Notes under the pieces: generated by a model
Told to the model about the DNA's origin: nothing
What the model saw: only the letters and a program-made list of their open reading frames with translations
Databases searched by the model: none
In this document: piece after piece, positions 16,610-24,425 of the stretch
Layout of the letters: each line of letters opens with the position of its first letter
Numbering within the stretch: the stretch's first letter is position 1
Source of the DNA: Candidatus Cloacimonadota bacterium
GTDB lineage: Bacteria; Cloacimonadota; Cloacimonadia; Cloacimonadales; TCS61
Direction of reading: 5' to 3'
Length of the DNA stretch: 25,096 nt
Assembly: GCA_029932755.1 (NCBI GenBank)
Contig: JAOZPK010000016.1
Span: 1 to 25,096, forward strand
Translations under genes and position numbers: made by a program

Positions 16610-16936
16610 CTAAAACATTCCAGGAATTTTTAAACCACCGGTAAGTTTACCCATTTCCTCTTCGCCGGATTTTGCAATTTTTTCATGAGCTTCATTAACG
16701 GCAGCAATTACAAGGTCTTCCAACATTTCAATATCGTCAGGGTCTACAACTTCTTTATCAATATTCAAAGAGATAAGTTGATTTTTACCGTTCATTTCTA
16801 CCTTAACCATTCCACCCCCGGAAGTTCCTTCTACAATTTTATTAGCAAGTTCTTCCTGAGCCTTCATCATGTCATCCTGCATTTTTTTTGCTTGCTTCAT
16901 AAGATCTTTCATTCCTTTCTTTCCACCTGGAAACAT
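16610..16936 (-). CDS. ybaB: YbaB/EbfC nucleoid-associated protein
   Basis: This 108-residue DNA-binding protein dimerises and coats the nucleoid. The family pattern is complete: a Gly/Lys-rich start, a long Met/Gln/Lys helix (DLMKQAKKMQDDMMKAQEEL, about 11-30), the sheet GGGMVKVEMNGKNQLISLNI, then DPDDIEMLEDLVIAAVNEAH and a Gly-Met-rich end (LTGGLKIPGMF). ATG 16936 follows GGAGG. It has its own TTGACT element about 60 bases upstream, just after the rsmI stop, and it is followed by recR on the same strand. Confidence 0.94.
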   Translation of the reverse strand: MFPGGKKGMKDLMKQAKKMQDDMMKAQEELANKIVEGTSGGGMVKVEMNGKNQLISLNIDKEVVDPDDIEMLEDLVIAAVNEAHEKIAKSGEEEMGKLTGGLKIPGMF

Positions 16937-16992
16937 ATCTAATCCTCCATATTTTATTAAATCTTTTTCAACAAATTTATTGCTACTTTTAA

Positions 16993-16998
16993 AGTCAA
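16993..16998 (-). promoter_or_regulatory. TTGACT -35-like element for ybaB-recR
   Basis: TTGACT on the minus strand lies about 57 bases before ATG 16936 and just after the rsmI stop. TAAATTTG begins 13 bases downstream and exactly fits the Bacteroidetes -7 pattern TAnnTTTG. The first part of this promoter resembles the one before the BMP lipoprotein gene (shared AAAGTAG). Confidence 0.42.
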
Positions 16999-17002
16999 AT
17001 TA

Positions 17003-17839
17003 TTATTCATGCAATTCAAGTTCTAAAGCCAGTTGATATATCCTATTCTTTTGTTCACCTGTTTCTTTTGTTACAAGTTTTACGGCTGTTTTTTTTGTTT
17101 CACCATTTTCTAATAATTTAATAAGTTTGTTCTTTAAATTACTGTCGCTGATAATGCTTTTTTGTGAGCCTTCTACAATAATTACAAATTCACCCTTTGC
17201 TACAATTTGTTCAGGTTCTTCAATAATTTTTTTTAATGTTGAACTGTAACGGGTTTCATAGATCTTGGAAATTTCTCGAACAATTGATATTTTACGGTCT
17301 CCCAGATAGTCAAATAAATATTGAAAGAATTTTTGTAGTTTATGGGGAGCTTCATAAAATATCAAGGTATTTTCATTTTTTTTAATACTTTCTAATAATA
17401 TATCACGTGTTTTATTTTTTTCGGGTAGGAAACCAATGAATTGAAATCTCTCGCAATTTAATCCAGATACAACTAAGGCAGGAATGAAAGCAGTTGCTCC
17501 AGGCAATACTTCTACCTTTAATCCACAACTGATAGCTTCTTTTATAATGATGCTGGATGGGTCAGAAATTCCAGGTGTTCCCGCATCTGAGATTATTGCA
17601 ATATCTTCACCATTTTGCAATTTATTCAACAATTTATCTACTCGTTTACGTTCATTAAACTTATGATAACTTATCATTGGAGTTTCGATTTTATAATGAT
17701 TCAATAATTTCTTGGAATTCCGTGTATCTTCAGCACCGATCAAAGTAACTTTTGTTAGAACATCAACAGCTCTGAAAGTAATATCTGCCAGGTTCCCAAT
17801 TGGAGTTGGAACAATAAATAGAATTCCTTTTTTACTCAT
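17003..17839 (-). CDS. rsmI: 16S rRNA (cytidine-1402 2'-O)-methyltransferase RsmI
   Basis: RsmI methylates the ribose of C1402 in 16S rRNA using S-adenosylmethionine, fine-tuning the decoding centre. The 278-residue protein has the tetrapyrrole-methylase fold and the family motifs PTPIGN (11-16), AEDTR (36-40), SDAGTPGISDP (84-94), LPGATAFIPALVVSG (near 112-126), FIGFLP and YEAPHKL. The start is ATG 17839 with GAGGAA before it; the frame is open 12 codons further, but without a ribosome binding site. The hairpin that probably ends the BMP lipoprotein mRNA lies only about 22 bases upstream, so rsmI is expressed either by read-through or from a promoter inside the upstream gene. Confidence 0.94.
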   Translation of the reverse strand: MSKKGILFIVPTPIGNLADITFRAVDVLTKVTLIGAEDTRNSKKLLNHYKIETPMISYHKFNERKRVDKLLNKLQNGEDIAIISDAGTPGISDPSSIIIKEAISCGLKVEVLPGATAFIPALVVSGLNCERFQFIGFLPEKNKTRDILLESIKKNENTLIFYEAPHKLQKFFQYLFDYLGDRKISIVREISKIYETRYSSTLKKIIEEPEQIVAKGEFVIIVEGSQKSIISDSNLKNKLIKLLENGETKKTAVKLVTKETGEQKNRIYQLALELELHE

Positions 17840-17860
17840 AAAATTTCCTCTATTAATAAA

Positions 17861-17886
17861 GGAAGCCCCAATCATCAGGGGCTTCC
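17861..17886 (-). terminator. Terminator-like hairpin after the BMP lipoprotein gene
   Basis: GGAAGCCCC (17861-17869) and GGGGCTTCC (17878-17886) form a perfect 9-bp GC-rich stem with an eight-base loop. The following minus-strand sequence, TTTATTAAT, is a weak U-tract, so termination may be partial and allow read-through into rsmI. Confidence 0.7.
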
Positions 17887-17915
17887 AAATTATAAATAAG
17901 TTACAATCAACTAGA

Positions 17916-18926
17916 TTACTTCATCCATTCTGCAAAAGTATCCGGTGTGCTTGGAACAACAATCTCACCAGAAATTATCTTAGCTGAGAGTCCTTCAACT
18001 TCTTCTAAGATTTCAGCAGGAACAAGTTTATAAGATGTAGGTGCAATACCAACTCCACCTTCTTTTAAACCGTATACAACAGTAGTTCCGCCTGGGAATT
18101 CTCCTTTTACTAAAAGTTCAGCAACATTAAAAATTGCATTATCAACTCTTTTCATAGCTGATGTGATAACATGCTCAGGAGCAAGAGAGTTTTGATCTCT
18201 ATCAACACCAATAGCAAATTTATCCTGCTCTTTTGCAGCTTCAATAACACCATCACCAACACCACCGGCTGCATGATATACTATGTCTGCATCTTTTCCA
18301 TACATTTGATTTGCTATAGCTTTACCTTTGGCTGCATCTGTAAAAGAATCTGCATATTGCGCAAGTATTTCTGCATCAGGATTTGCTAATTTTACGCCAG
18401 CTTTGAAACCATATTCAAATTTTTCTATTAATGGGAATTTCATTCCCCCAACAAAACCAACTTTATTAGTTTTTGTCATTTTCCCTGCAATGTAGCCAAC
18501 CAAGAATGATGGTTCTTGCTCTTTAAAAACAACTCCAACAACATTTGCTGGAGTCTCTTCACCATAAGCATAATCAATAATAGCATAATTTTGATCTGGA
18601 TTTTCCAAAGCTTTTTCTTTAAGTGTATCACCCATTTTAAAACCAATACCCCAGATCAAATTATTTCCTGCATCAAGTAAAGTTTCCATGTTAGGTGCAT
18701 AATCTGCATCTTGAGTTGACTCAAGATAATCTACAGAAAGAGCGAATTCTTTTTCAGCTCTTTTTAATCCTTCCCAAGCTGATTGATTAAATGATTGATC
18801 ATTAATACCACCAACGTCAGTTACCATTGCGATCTTAATACCTGATTCTTTTTTTGCCTGCCCACAACTAATAACAGATAGCACGAACAGCACGAGAACA
18901 AAAATCGTAATAATTCTTTTAAACAT
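17916..18926 (-). CDS. BMP/PnrA-family nucleoside-binding lipoprotein
   Basis: This is the substrate-binding lipoprotein of an ABC importer, 336 residues. The signal peptide ends with the lipobox VIS-Cys21, so it is anchored to a membrane on the periplasmic side. The family pattern follows: IAMVTDVGGINDQSFNQSAW (about 31-50), GFKMGD, GFVGGMKFPLIEKFEYGFKAG, then HAAGGVGDGVIEAAKE and GVDRDQNS. These match BMP/PnrA/TmpC proteins, which bind purine nucleosides. ATG 18926 follows AAAGGAG. It lies downstream of the ATPase and two permeases but has its own promoter element. That probably allows the binding protein to be made in excess. The nucleoside preference is inferred from the family. Confidence 0.93.
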   Translation of the reverse strand: MFKRIITIFVLVLFVLSVISCGQAKKESGIKIAMVTDVGGINDQSFNQSAWEGLKRAEKEFALSVDYLESTQDADYAPNMETLLDAGNNLIWGIGFKMGDTLKEKALENPDQNYAIIDYAYGEETPANVVGVVFKEQEPSFLVGYIAGKMTKTNKVGFVGGMKFPLIEKFEYGFKAGVKLANPDAEILAQYADSFTDAAKGKAIANQMYGKDADIVYHAAGGVGDGVIEAAKEQDKFAIGVDRDQNSLAPEHVITSAMKRVDNAIFNVAELLVKGEFPGGTTVVYGLKEGGVGIAPTSYKLVPAEILEEVEGLSAKIISGEIVVPSTPDTFAEWMK

Positions 18927-19006
18927 TTACTTCTCCTTTACTATTTTTTTAAGCTACTAAACTGTAGCATTTTTCATTATCCAAAACACGTTCATACTAC
19001 TTTACA

Positions 19007-19012
19007 TGTCAA
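19007..19012 (-). promoter_or_regulatory. TTGACA -35-like element for the BMP lipoprotein gene
   Basis: TTGACA on the minus strand lies about 81 bases before ATG 18926. Its downstream sequence shares AAAGTAG with the ybaB promoter. A 5-bp hairpin (GCTAC 18953-18957, GTAGC 18964-18968) lies in the resulting leader. No TATAAT is at the usual spacing. Confidence 0.42.
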
Positions 19013-19022
19013 GTGATAAACT

Positions 19023-19973
19023 TTAATATTTATGTTCCTTCTCATATGGGATACCATCAGCCGATGGTGCAGCAGATTTTCCTACAAACCCTATAAGTAC
19101 AACAATTGTAATTACATAAGGCAACATACTAATCAATTGTGTAGAAATCTCAAAATCAAATTGACCGAGGAATACTGCTAAACCTTGTGCACCGCCGAAG
19201 AGAAGACATGCCAGCAAAGCACCCTGTGGTTTCCATTTTCCAAAAATCATCGCTGCAAGTGCAATGAATCCATGACCCGATACTAAAGTAGGTCTAAAAT
19301 TTGATACGATTGCCAAACTCATAGCTGCTCCGCCAAATCCGGCGAAAACTCCTGACATAATTACTGAGAGATAACGAATCCGCATAACATTGATTCCCAG
19401 AGTGTCTGCTGCTGTTGGATGTTCTCCCACAGATCTTAATCTTAAACCGTATTTAGTTTTGTACATAAAGAACCAGATGATTAAAACCATGAGCAATGCA
19501 AGATAAACTGTTGCATATTGATTATCAAAAATAATGTTCAAGAGCGATCCATCCGGGAAAACCCCATTTAATGGTCTTGGCATTTTATTATCGAGTGGAA
19601 TAGATTTTGTCATTGTAGCACCTTCAAAGAACATTCGACTTAGGAATAAGGCAATACCGGCTCCCAGAAAATTAATTGCAATCCCAGAAACAACCTGATT
19701 TGCACCGAATGTTACGCAGGCAAAAGCATGAAGAAGTCCAAATAATCCACCGGCAATTCCTGCCCCGATAAAAGCGATCCAAGGATCTCCAACAAAATAT
19801 CCGATAGCTGCTCCAGCAAAAGCTCCAATAACCATCATCCCTTCCAAACCGATATTGATCACACCTGAATTTTCTGAGAGGACTCCACCAAGCGATGTAT
19901 AAATAAGGGGTGTTGAATACATTAAAGTTGTACCAATTATTAAGGCAATGTTACTCAATATTGTTTCTATCAT
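19023..19973 (-). CDS. BMP-type nucleoside ABC transporter permease (second)
   Basis: This 316-residue polytopic inner-membrane subunit belongs to the branched-chain/ribose-type permease family (BPD_transp_2). SENSGVINIGLEGMMVIGAF (about 34-53) is the diagnostic loop and helix. GLRLRSVGEHPTAADTLGIN (about 175-194), followed by GVFAGFGGAAMSLA, is the coupling region facing the ATPase. Eight to ten hydrophobic segments are visible. ATG 19973 overlaps the stop of the first permease as ATGA, so the two are translationally coupled and probably form a 1:1 heterodimer pore. The tail is short and charged. Confidence 0.93.
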   Translation of the reverse strand: MIETILSNIALIIGTTLMYSTPLIYTSLGGVLSENSGVINIGLEGMMVIGAFAGAAIGYFVGDPWIAFIGAGIAGGLFGLLHAFACVTFGANQVVSGIAINFLGAGIALFLSRMFFEGATMTKSIPLDNKMPRPLNGVFPDGSLLNIIFDNQYATVYLALLMVLIIWFFMYKTKYGLRLRSVGEHPTAADTLGINVMRIRYLSVIMSGVFAGFGGAAMSLAIVSNFRPTLVSGHGFIALAAMIFGKWKPQGALLACLLFGGAQGLAVFLGQFDFEISTQLISMLPYVITIVVLIGFVGKSAAPSADGIPYEKEHKY

Positions 19974-21115
19974 TTTGTGCTCCCTTTTTTGTTTTTTCTT
20001 GATAAGATAACTTTAATCAGTTTTGGGATCGAGATAAAAAAGACAATAGAGCCTATCACAATATTAATAACCTCTGAAGGTGCTTTCACAGGAAACATTT
20101 GGATTTTTGTACCACCATATTTCAGAGCTCCGAAAAGTAACCCAGCTAATATACAACCCAATGCATTACTATTAGCAATCAAAGCAACGGCAATACCATC
20201 GAAACCATAACCTTCCATTGCGGCGATCAGAGTTACTTTGTGAGACACTCCAACAACCTGCAAAGCTCCAGCTAAACCTGCTAAAGCTCCAGCTATGAAC
20301 ATTGATATTATCATGTTCTTATTTACGTTTATTCCGCCATATTCCGCCGCAAATTTATTAAAACCAACTGCACGTAATCTATAGCCAAGGGCGGTTTTAT
20401 TCAAAATGAACCAAACTAATATTGCCATTAAAATGGCAATTACAAAACCCCAATTCATTGGTGTTCTTAAAAGATCTTTCCAAAATGGATGCTGCAATAA
20501 CCATTCACGTCCAGCCTCAGATTGTTTCCATGTTTTTAAAATCATCATATTTGCTGTAGGTTGAATAGAGTAAGAAGTTTCTCCTCCCGGTTTTTGGAAT
20601 CCTTTAGTATAGATGAGGAAATTTTGGAAATACAGTGCTATCCAATTCAGCATAATCGTCGAAATTACTTCATGCACACCAAATTTTGCTTTGAAATATC
20701 CGGCAATTCCTCCCCATATACCTGCGGCAAGAACTGCTGAAATTACTACTACCGGAATATGAATCAACAAAGGCAAATGTAAGAAATAACCGGTTGCTGT
20801 AGCAGCAACTGAACCGATAATGAATTGTCCCTCAGCTCCGATATTAAATAGACCTGTTTTAAAGGCGAATGCTATTGAAAGTCCGGTTAATATCAAAGGA
20901 GTTGCACGGATAATCGTATAAGACATATAACTAGGTTTTGCAAAGATACCACGCAGCATTACCCAATAAGCTTGAAACGGATTAAAGCCGGCAGCAGCAA
21001 GAAAAATTGCACCAACAACAAGACCGAGGAAAATTGAAATTAATGTGAATCCAATTGTTTTCTCAGTAGCAAAAATATAAAGTTTCTTTCTTAAATCTTT
21101 AAATGTTAGTTTCAT
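19970..21115 (-). CDS. BMP-type nucleoside ABC transporter permease (first)
   Basis: This 381-residue polytopic inner-membrane subunit has the family signature TGLFNIGAEGQFIIGSVAAT near residues 88-107, FGVHEVISTIMLNWIALYFQNF, and the coupling segment ALGYRLRAVGFNKFAAEYGGIN, then GALAGLAGALQVVG. It is longer than the second permease because of an N-terminal cytoplasmic stretch and a periplasmic insertion near residues 170-210, as usual for the first permease in these systems. ATG 21115 overlaps the ATPase stop as ATGA, with GGAGGC just before it. With the second permease it forms the nucleoside channel. Confidence 0.93.
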   Translation of the reverse strand: MKLTFKDLRKKLYIFATEKTIGFTLISIFLGLVVGAIFLAAAGFNPFQAYWVMLRGIFAKPSYMSYTIIRATPLILTGLSIAFAFKTGLFNIGAEGQFIIGSVAATATGYFLHLPLLIHIPVVVISAVLAAGIWGGIAGYFKAKFGVHEVISTIMLNWIALYFQNFLIYTKGFQKPGGETSYSIQPTANMMILKTWKQSEAGREWLLQHPFWKDLLRTPMNWGFVIAILMAILVWFILNKTALGYRLRAVGFNKFAAEYGGINVNKNMIISMFIAGALAGLAGALQVVGVSHKVTLIAAMEGYGFDGIAVALIANSNALGCILAGLLFGALKYGGTKIQMFPVKAPSEVINIVIGSIVFFISIPKLIKVILSRKNKKGSTK

Positions 21116-22653
21116 TCATTGCCTCCGCCTGCCATCATTAGTCCCAATTTTTCAACTTCGGCATCTTTTGCATCCATTATCCCAACGATCTTCCCTTCAT
21201 AAATAACTGCAATTCTATCTGAGACATTCATGATTTCATCCAATTCAAATGAGATGAGGAAAACCGCTTTATCGTTGTCACGTTGTTCAATTAATGCTTT
21301 ATGAACAAATTCTATTGCACCAACATCAAGACCTCTTGTTGGTTGTGCTGCAATAAGTAGATCAGGGTCATTTGATACTTCCCTGGCAATTATCACTTTC
21401 TGTTGATTCCCACCTGAAAGTGTTCTCGCCATCTTGGATTCTTCTCTGGGGCGAACATCAAATTTATCGATCAACTCCTTTGCATAAATCTTAATATTGT
21501 TATATTGAAGAACTCCTCTTTTTGCAAATGGATTTTTATAATAATTCTCTAATATTGCATTTTCTGAAATATCAAAATCTAAGACCAAACCTCGTTTTTG
21601 TCTATCTTCTGGAATATGTGAGATTTTTTTACTTATAACTTGAAATGGTGTTTTATTTGTGATATTCTCACCGTTTATTTTTATCTCACCAGACTCTACT
21701 TTCCTTAGACCCGTTATTGCTTCTAATAATTCGGTCTGTCCGTTCCCATCAATACCTGCTAAACCAAGTATTTCACCCTTCTTTAAAGAAAGATTTAATT
21801 TATCAACAGCAATAATGTCTCTGTTATCTTTAACTACAAGATCCTTAATAGAGAATATTTCATCTCCAGCTTCTTTGTCGTCTTTAGCAACACTAAAACT
21901 TACTTCTCTTCCCACCATTTTTGAAGCTAATCCCTCTTCATCAGTTTCGGAAACAACAACTGTATCAATATGTTTCCCCCGTCTTATGATTAGACAGAAA
22001 TCAGCAGCATCTGTGATTTCTTTTAGTTTATGACTGATAAGGATAATTGATTTTCCTTCTTTAGTAAGATTCTTGATTATTTGAATAAGTTCAACGATCT
22101 CTTGCGGTGTAAGAACAGCTGTGGGTTCGTCGAGGATCAATATTTCAGCTCCACGATACAAAGCTTTCAGGATTTCAACCCTCTGCTGCATTCCAACAGA
22201 AATATCCTCAATCTTTGCATTTGGATCTACATATAGACCATAACGTTCAGAAATTTCCTTAACATCTTTGAGTGCTTTTTTCATATTAAGTACACTCATT
22301 TTAGAAGTTGGTTCCTGACCTAAAATGATATTCTGAGCTACGGTAAAAGGTTTTATAAGCATAAAATGTTGATGAACCATCCCGATTCCATGTTCTATGG
22401 CAATATTTGGATTTGTGATGTCTACCTTCTTTCCGTTTATCAATATCTCTCCGGAAGTAGGACTATACAAACCATACAAAATATTCATCAAGGTAGATTT
22501 TCCTGCTCCGTTTTCACCGAGTAAAGCATGAACTTTCCCTTTGAATACATCAAGATTAACAGAATCGTTTGCTACAAAATCACCAAATTTCTTAGTAATA
22601 TTTTTCATCTCTATCACTTTTGTAAGAGATTTTGTTACATTTTCATATCCCAT
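21112..22653 (-). CDS. Nucleoside ABC transporter ATPase, two NBDs in one chain
   Basis: This 513-residue cytoplasmic ATPase drives the importer. NBD1 has Walker A GENGAGKST (46-54), signature ISVGMQQR (151-158) and Walker B ILILDEPTA (171-179). NBD2 has a degenerate P-loop GIDGNGQTE (300-308), signature LSGGNQQK (412-419) and AAQPTRGLD (435-443), where Gln replaces the catalytic Glu. This asymmetry is normal in the ribose/nucleoside (RbsA/YufO) type and implies one active ATP site. ATG 22653 follows AGAGGG. It is first in the operon, overlaps the first permease by four bases, and is preceded by TTGACA (22704-22709). Given the binding-protein neighbour, purine nucleosides are the likely cargo. 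Confidence 0.95.
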   Translation of the reverse strand: MGYENVTKSLTKVIEMKNITKKFGDFVANDSVNLDVFKGKVHALLGENGAGKSTLMNILYGLYSPTSGEILINGKKVDITNPNIAIEHGIGMVHQHFMLIKPFTVAQNIILGQEPTSKMSVLNMKKALKDVKEISERYGLYVDPNAKIEDISVGMQQRVEILKALYRGAEILILDEPTAVLTPQEIVELIQIIKNLTKEGKSIILISHKLKEITDAADFCLIIRRGKHIDTVVVSETDEEGLASKMVGREVSFSVAKDDKEAGDEIFSIKDLVVKDNRDIIAVDKLNLSLKKGEILGLAGIDGNGQTELLEAITGLRKVESGEIKINGENITNKTPFQVISKKISHIPEDRQKRGLVLDFDISENAILENYYKNPFAKRGVLQYNNIKIYAKELIDKFDVRPREESKMARTLSGGNQQKVIIAREVSNDPDLLIAAQPTRGLDVGAIEFVHKALIEQRDNDKAVFLISFELDEIMNVSDRIAVIYEGKIVGIMDAKDAEVEKLGLMMAGGGNE

Positions 22654-22703
22654 ATTATACCCTCTTTTATAATAAAATATTTATTTGGTTTTGTTAAGTG
22701 ATG

Positions 22704-22709
22704 TGTCAA
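22704..22709 (-). promoter_or_regulatory. TTGACA -35-like element for the nucleoside transporter operon
   Basis: TTGACA on the minus strand lies about 51 bases before ATG 22653, with AAATAA 17 bases downstream. A TATAAT just before the ATG overlaps the ribosome-binding region and is too close to the start codon to be this promoter's -10. Confidence 0.42.
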
Positions 22710-22756
22710 GAATAAAAAAAAATTGAGAAATGATTTGATTTGAAAAACATAAAAAA

Positions 22757-22778
22757 ACAGGGAGCAAATGCCCCCTGT
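22757..22778 (-). terminator. Rho-independent terminator of the tdh-acpS-kbl operon
   Basis: On the minus strand ACAGGGGGC and GCTCCCTGT form a 9-bp stem with one G-U pair and a four-base loop. It is followed by a run of T residues, and it lies 30 bases after the kbl stop. Confidence 0.9.
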
Positions 22779-22807
22779 TAATAATTACTTTCTAATCCCA
22801 TTATGAA

Positions 22808-24034
22808 TTACATTTCTTTATATTTTTTCAAGGTTTCCAATACTTTATCAATATCAGCTTCAGTATGATCAGCATTAACCTGGAATCTGATCTCTTCATC
22901 ACCTTTTGGAACAACAGGAAAATTCAAACCAGTTCCTAAAACACCATTTTTTGTAAGATAATCTACTAATTTTGTAGTTTCTGCTGTATCACGCACCATT
23001 AATGGAACAACCGGATGAGGTCCTTCTATTGTTTCAAATCCTAATGAGGTTAAACCATCTTCAAACTTCTTGGTCATTGCAGCAAGATGAGCTAATCTTT
23101 TCACTCCAAATTCACTATTTACAATTTCCAGAACTTTCAATGTAGCAGCTGCTTCAGAGCAAGTGATCGGGTTGGAATAAATATACATTGGAGCAGACTC
23201 ACGCAAATAATCTAATACAGTTTTAGAAGCTACTACATAACCACCATTAACTCCAAAAGCTTTCCCTAAAGTTCCTATCAAGATATCAACTTTTGCACCA
23301 GTATATTCTTCAGTTCCTCTACCATATTTTCCAAAAGCACCAACACCGTGAGAATCATCTGCGATTGTGATAACACCTTCTTCAAATTTATCATCGAATT
23401 TTGAACAAATTTCTGTAAGTTCTTTTAATGGAGCAAAATCTCCACGCATACTAAAAATACCGTCTGTAATAACTAAACAACGTTTTCCCATTCCAACAGC
23501 TTCATTCAATTTTGCTTCCAGATCTTTCATATCATTATGTTTATAGATCATCTTAGCAGCTGGACGTGAAAGACGCATTGCTTGAATAATACAATTGTGA
23601 TTCAGTGCATCGGAGATTACCACCGTTTCTTTTGTGGTAAGTGGGTAAATAACACCGAGACTTGTAACATATGCAGAACTGAATATCATTCCGGCTTCGC
23701 GTTCGTGAAATTCTGCAAGCTTCCTTTCGAGTTCGATATGCGGAGTATGGGTTCCACTGATAAAACGAACAGCCCCCGGTCCTACACCAAATTTTTGTGC
23801 AGCTTCTTCTTCAGCTTCGATAACTTCCGGATTCATTGACATTCCAAGATAGGAATTTGCATTCATTTTGATAAATTCCTGCTCTCCGTAACCTACTAAA
23901 TTGTAACGTGGTCCAAATTCACCTTTTGCTTCTTTTATTTCACTAATAACCAGTTCCGCACCTTTATCTCTTCCGGTTGTGCGTAAATCCTCCAGGTTTT
24001 TGTTAAGTGCAGCATTTAATCTTTCAAGTGCCAT
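22808..24034 (-). CDS. kbl: Glycine C-acetyltransferase (2-amino-3-ketobutyrate CoA ligase)
   Basis: This PLP enzyme of the alpha-oxoamine synthase family splits 2-amino-3-ketobutyrate with CoA into glycine and acetyl-CoA. The 408-residue protein has NANSYLGMSMNPEVIEA, GTHTPHIELERKLAEFH, DALNHNCII, FSMRGDFAPL, DDSHGVGAFGKYGRG (226-240, with the PLP-contact Asp and His) and the Schiff-base Lys258 in IGTLGKAFGVNGGY. It is close to the usual length of about 398. ATG 24034 follows AGGGAG. It is the last gene of the operon that starts with the threonine dehydrogenase, which supplies its substrate. Related acyltransferases (BioF, serine palmitoyltransferase) are less likely because of the tdh neighbour. 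Confidence 0.93.
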   Translation of the reverse strand: MALERLNAALNKNLEDLRTTGRDKGAELVISEIKEAKGEFGPRYNLVGYGEQEFIKMNANSYLGMSMNPEVIEAEEEAAQKFGVGPGAVRFISGTHTPHIELERKLAEFHEREAGMIFSSAYVTSLGVIYPLTTKETVVISDALNHNCIIQAMRLSRPAAKMIYKHNDMKDLEAKLNEAVGMGKRCLVITDGIFSMRGDFAPLKELTEICSKFDDKFEEGVITIADDSHGVGAFGKYGRGTEEYTGAKVDILIGTLGKAFGVNGGYVVASKTVLDYLRESAPMYIYSNPITCSEAAATLKVLEIVNSEFGVKRLAHLAAMTKKFEDGLTSLGFETIEGPHPVVPLMVRDTAETTKLVDYLTKNGVLGTGLNFPVVPKGDEEIRFQVNADHTEADIDKVLETLKKYKEM

Positions 24035-24050
24035 ACATTTCTCCCTTTAT

Positions 24051-24425
24051 TTATTTTTCTATTACCACAACTGCAGTAGCATAATCTTTTAGATGTGCGA
24101 TTGAAACATGGCTGAATTTCAGATTACGCTCACTAAATTTATCTTTTGTACCACCATAAAGAACTATTTCTGGTTTTCCTAACTTATCGTTCACCGTCTC
24201 GATCTCGCTAAACTTTACACCGTTGCTAAATCCTGTTCCCATGGCTTTCATGAATGCTTCTTTCACTGCAAATCTTCCAGCAAAATTTTGTGAACTATTT
24301 TTAAATTTTCGGCAATAATCAATTTCAGTTTGAGTGAAAATTTTCTTCACGAATTTATCATCTTTCTTCGTAAGTTTTTCTACTCTTGGAACTTCAATTA
24401 TATCGATGCCAATTCCAAAAATCAT
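24051..24425 (-). CDS. acpS: Holo-[acyl-carrier-protein] synthase AcpS
   Basis: AcpS transfers 4'-phosphopantetheine from CoA to a serine of acyl carrier protein. The 124-residue length is typical. GIGIDIIEVPRVEKL carries the metal-binding Asp8. FAGRFAVKEAFMKAMGTG carries Glu56 and Lys60 of the WxxKE-type motif (here FAVKEA). HVSIAHLKDYATAVVVIE is the normal end (VSLSH-type). The ATG shares one base with the tdh stop (TAATG). It sits between tdh and kbl, two genes of one pathway, with kbl starting 16 bases after its stop. A CoA-linked co-expression logic is possible but speculative. Confidence 0.95.
   Translation of the reverse strand: MIFGIGIDIIEVPRVEKLTKKDDKFVKKIFTQTEIDYCRKFKNSSQNFAGRFAVKEAFMKAMGTGFSNGVKFSEIETVNDKLGKPEIVLYGGTKDKFSERNLKFSHVSIAHLKDYATAVVVIEK

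Noticed and set aside
18953..18968. The GCTAC/GTAGC hairpin in the BMP lipoprotein leader as a terminator
   Set aside because: The stem is only 5 bp and the T-run lies on the plus strand, where nothing is transcribed; on the minus strand it is followed by A residues.
22654..22756. A purine riboswitch before the nucleoside transporter operon
   Set aside because: Only about 50 bases separate the -35-like element from the ATG, too short for a purine aptamer, and no conserved aptamer core was seen.
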